From contig JAJFKF010000028.1 of NCBI GenBank assembly GCA_021773365.1, positions 1 to 42,952 on the forward strand: a stretch of DNA of 42,952 nucleotides. The letters are read 5' to 3'. Positions within the stretch are counted from its first letter, which is position 1; every line of letters starts with the position of its first letter. Shown here in pieces: positions 40,233 through 42,952 of this stretch. Below the pieces are notes generated by a model, which saw only the letters and a list, made by a program, of their open reading frames with translations, was not told the DNA's origin and ran no database searches. This DNA is from Gammaproteobacteria bacterium (GTDB lineage Bacteria; Pseudomonadota; Gammaproteobacteria; Steroidobacterales; Steroidobacteraceae). The position numbers and the translations under genes are program-made.

Positions 40233-42806
40233 ATGGCCGATATCGCGCGCGAAATTCTCTCGGTCAATCTCGAAGACGAAATGCGTCAGTCCTATCTCGA
40301 TTACGCAATGAGCGTGATCGTCGGGCGGGCGCTACCCGTTGTACGAGATGGCCTGTAGCCGGTGCACCGGCGCCTCCTGTTCGCCATGAAGGAAGCCAAC
40401 GTAGTGGCTTCCCGGCCGCACGTAAAGTGCGCGCGCGTGGTGGGTGATGTGCTCGGCAAATACCATCCGCACGGCGATACCGCTACCTACGATGCCCTGG
40501 TTCGCATGGCGCAGGATTTTTCCTTGCGCTACCCGCTGGTCGACGGCCAGGGCAACTTCGGCTCCATGGACGGGGACAACGCAGCCGCCTACCGCTACAC
40601 CGAATGTCGTCTCACCACGCTGGCGGCGGAACTGCTGTCCGACATTGACAAGGAGACGGTTGATTTCGTCCCCAACTACGACGGCAAGGAACTGGAGCCG
40701 GTGGTGCTGCCGGCGCGGATTCCAATCCTGCTGACCAACGGGTCGGCTGGTATCGCGGTGGGCATGGCCACCAACATTCCACCGCACAACCTGACCGAAG
40801 TCGTCAATGCCTGCATTGCACTCATTGATGATCCGACCCTGTCACTGGCCGGGTTGATGCAGCATATTCCCGGGCCCGATTTCCCCACCGGCGGCATCAT
40901 CAACGGCTCGCAGCAGATCGTGGCGGCCTACAAGAGCGGGCGCGGCCGGCTGGTTATCCGTGCGCGCACGCATATTGAGGAAAACGAGAAAAACGGGCGG
41001 CTGGCCATCGTCATTACCGAGATGCCCTACCAGGTCAACAAGGCCAAGCTTGTTGAGCGCATCGCCGATCTGGTGAAGAACAAGGTGATCGAGGGCATTG
41101 CCCCGGACGAACTGCGCGATGAGTCGGACAAGGACGGTCTGCGGGTGGTCATCGGCCTGAAGCGCGGCGAAGTGGCGGACATCGTGCTGAACAATCTCTA
41201 TGCGCATACGCCGCTGGAGACCACATTCGGCGTAAACATGGTGGCGCTGCAGGACGGGCAGCCGAAGCTGCTGTCGCTTAAAGAGGTGCTTGATGCCTTT
41301 GTGCGTCACCGTCGCGAGGTGGTCACCCGACGCACGGTGTTTGACCTGCGCAAGACCCGGGAGCGTGCGCACATACTCGAAGGTCTGGCTGTGGCGCTGG
41401 CCAGCATCGATGAGATCATTGCCGCAATCAAACGCTCGCCTTCGCCGGCAGAGGCGAAAACGGCTCTGGTTTCGCGTCGCTGGCCGCCCGGCTCAGTGTC
41501 CGAGATGCTGGCCCGCGCCGGGGAAATTTCCACCCGTCCTCTGGGTCTGCCGGCGGATTTCGGTCTCAACCAGGACGGCTACCGTCTGTCGGACGCACAG
41601 GCACAGGCCATCCTCGACATGCGCCTGCACCGGCTCACGGGGCTGGAGCAGGGCAAGGTTGTTGCCGAGTACCGCCTGCAACTGGAGGCCATTGCCGACC
41701 TCAGCGATATCCTGACCCGGCCGGAGCGCCTGCGCGAAGTGATTCGCGATGAACTGGTGGCCGTGCGCGACACCTACGGCGACAAACGGCGTACCGAGAT
41801 CCTGATCGATCATAGCGATCTGACAGTGGAGGATCTGATCGAGCCGCAGGATGTGGTGGTCACGCTGTCACATGCCGGCTACGCCAAGTCCCAGCCCATC
41901 ACCGAGTATCAGACTCAGCGCCGCGGTGGACGCGGTCGCTCGGCAGCGCGCGTGAAGGACGAGGACTTTATCGACAAGCTGTTCGTCGCCAACACCCATG
42001 ACACCCTGCTGTGCTTTTCCAGTCACGGCAAGGTCTACTGGCTGAAGGTCTATCAGTTGCCGCAGGCCGGGCGTGGATCGCGCGGCAAGCCCATGGTGAA
42101 TCTGCTGCCGCTGCAGGAAGGGGAGCGCATCAACGCGGTACTACCCGTCCGCGAGTACGACGACAATCATTTCGTGTTCATGGCTACCACCAATGGCACG
42201 GTGAAGAAAACGCCGTTGTCGGCATTCTCGCGTCCACGCAGTAGCGGCATCATCGCTCTGGGGCTGGGCGAGGATGACTGGTTGGTGGGCGTGGCGATTA
42301 CAGATGGGCAGCGCGAAATCATGCTATGCACCAGCGGCGGCAAGGCCGTGCGCTTTGCGGAAGGCGAAGTGCGTGCCATGGGACGCGAGGCTGCCGGTGT
42401 GCGCGGGGTGAAGCTTGGCGAGGGACAGCAGGTCATCGCCCTGATTGTGGTTGACGAGGGCTACGTGCTCACGGCTTCCGAGCACGGCTACGGCAAGCTC
42501 ACGCCGGTGAGTGATTTCCCGCAGCACGGGCGTGGCGGACAGGGCGTGATTGCACAACAGATTTCGGAGCGCAATGGCGACATGGTGGCTGCGCTGTACG
42601 TTCTGCCGGAAAACGAAATCATGCTGATCACCTCGGCGGGCACACTGGTGCGGACGCCGGTGAGCGATGTTTCCATCGTCGGCCGCAATACCCAGGGTGT
42701 GCGTCTCATTCGCGTGGAAGAAGGCGAGCGCCTAGTGGGGGTCGAGCGGATCGAAAGCCTCAACGGTGAGGACGACGATGTGCAGGAAGAGGCGGACGCC
42801 GGCTAG
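40233..42806 (+). CDS. gyrA: DNA gyrase subunit A with an in-frame amber codon at codon 42
   Basis: GyrA is the cleavage-reunion and DNA-wrapping subunit of gyrase. The frame from ATG 40233 ([17 protein letters not shown]) to TAG 42804-42806 would give 857 residues, but codon 42 is TAG (40356-40358), where homologues read lysine in RDGLKPVHRR. Everything downstream is conserved: [14 protein letters not shown] with T83 and D87, catalytic Y122 in YRYTE, and a six-bladed C-terminal domain with GyrA box QRRGGRG, which separates it from ParC. A GTG at 40362 could restart translation but would drop the N-terminal arm. In an essential gene a sequencing error, a suppressor or a bypass must be considered; a disrupted extra copy is also possible. 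Confidence 0.9.
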
Positions 42807-42818
42807 CCTGTATTTCTC

Positions 42819-42952
42819 GTGCGCCGTGGAAAGGCACGGCGTCCCAGTGGGTGCGAATCCCACCCGGCAACTGTCGCTCCAGCCGGTAGCAATCGGAGCA
42901 GTCGCACAAGGATAGGCGGCTGAAGCCTTCGGTGTAAGGGTCACCTTGGGTG
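42819..42952 (+). mobile_element. Probable 5' end of a group II intron, cut by the window edge
   Basis: Thirteen bases after the gyrA stop the sequence begins GTGCGCC, matching the GUGYG consensus of bacterial group II intron 5' ends. A hairpin GCCGTG/CACGGC follows, then a stem-loop GTGGG/CCCAC around TGCGAAT, a layout I associate with intron domain I, and further paired segments. No reverse transcriptase or domain V can be seen because the window ends. A cobalamin riboswitch shares the GGTGCGAATCC...AACTGT look, but its conserved AGCCAGGAGACC part is absent. Confidence 0.5.

Noticed and set aside
40233-42806. Genome-wide amber recoding explaining gyrA
   Set aside because: Several intact genes here end in TAG with the next gene directly after, so TAG works as a normal stop.
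40233-42806. ParC instead of GyrA
   Set aside because: A GyrA box QRRGGRG and gyrase-type C-terminal repeats are present, and the N-terminus matches GyrA.
42819-42952. Cobalamin riboswitch
   Set aside because: The GGTGCGAATCC and AACTGT pieces recall the B12 element, but the conserved AGCCAGGAGACC core is missing and the element starts with an intron-like GTGCG.

Overview
The window (about 63-65% G+C by impression) is housekeeping chromosome from a gammaproteobacterium. The order nuoM-nuoN, rimP-nusA-infB-rbfA-truB-rpsO-pnp, smc-zipA-ligA, trpS-scpA-scpB-rluB-like, yciB-yciI-bolA-parvulin and SDR/rmuC/gph/ubiG next to gyrA resembles Xanthomonadales and neighbouring orders (Nevskiales/Steroidobacterales-like). 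The lineage is inferred from gene order and protein character only. No phage, CRISPR array, toxin system or secondary-metabolite cluster was seen.

Layout: 1-3359 is the end of the complex I operon (nuoM, nuoN), with palindromic elements in both visible intergenic gaps. 3425-4762 holds a terminator, an initiator tRNA (minus) and a methionine-type aminotransferase (minus). recQ (4931-6793) ends against a large cloverleaf-like palindrome. 6943-12356 is a minus-strand block: fused osmolyte permease/binding protein, its ATPase, a SAM methyltransferase, a periplasmic redoxin and a DUF3187-type outer-membrane protein. 12482-20608 is the transcription/translation operon rimP to pnp. 20665-22465 (minus) holds phaR, a DksA with a long basic N-terminus, and queF. 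smc, zipA and ligA follow (22493-28765), then an APC permease (minus). 30372-32420 (minus) is yciB-yciI-bolA-parvulin. 32592-36356 is trpS-scpA-scpB-pseudouridine-synthase-like. 36328-40147 (minus) is an SDR, an RRM protein, rmuC, gph and ubiG. gyrA (40233-42806) and what looks like the 5' end of a group II intron close the window.

The oddities are mostly inside core genes. gyrA has an amber codon at the position of E. coli Lys42. RimP, TruB and ZipA have each lost their C-terminal end, and the following gene starts close behind. The RluB-family protein has a proline where the catalytic aspartate should be. DksA carries an H1-like basic tail and only one of four zinc cysteines. Two palindromic element types sit in the nuo operon: an element of about 90-120 bp present twice, and a 153-bp element with perfect 36-bp inverted arms that each contain a consensus DnaA box. 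A terminator/anti-terminator arrangement lies just before rimP. No multi-gene novel system is evident; the best candidates for something undescribed are these repeat elements, the apparently non-catalytic RluB homologue and the clustered loss of C-terminal domains.
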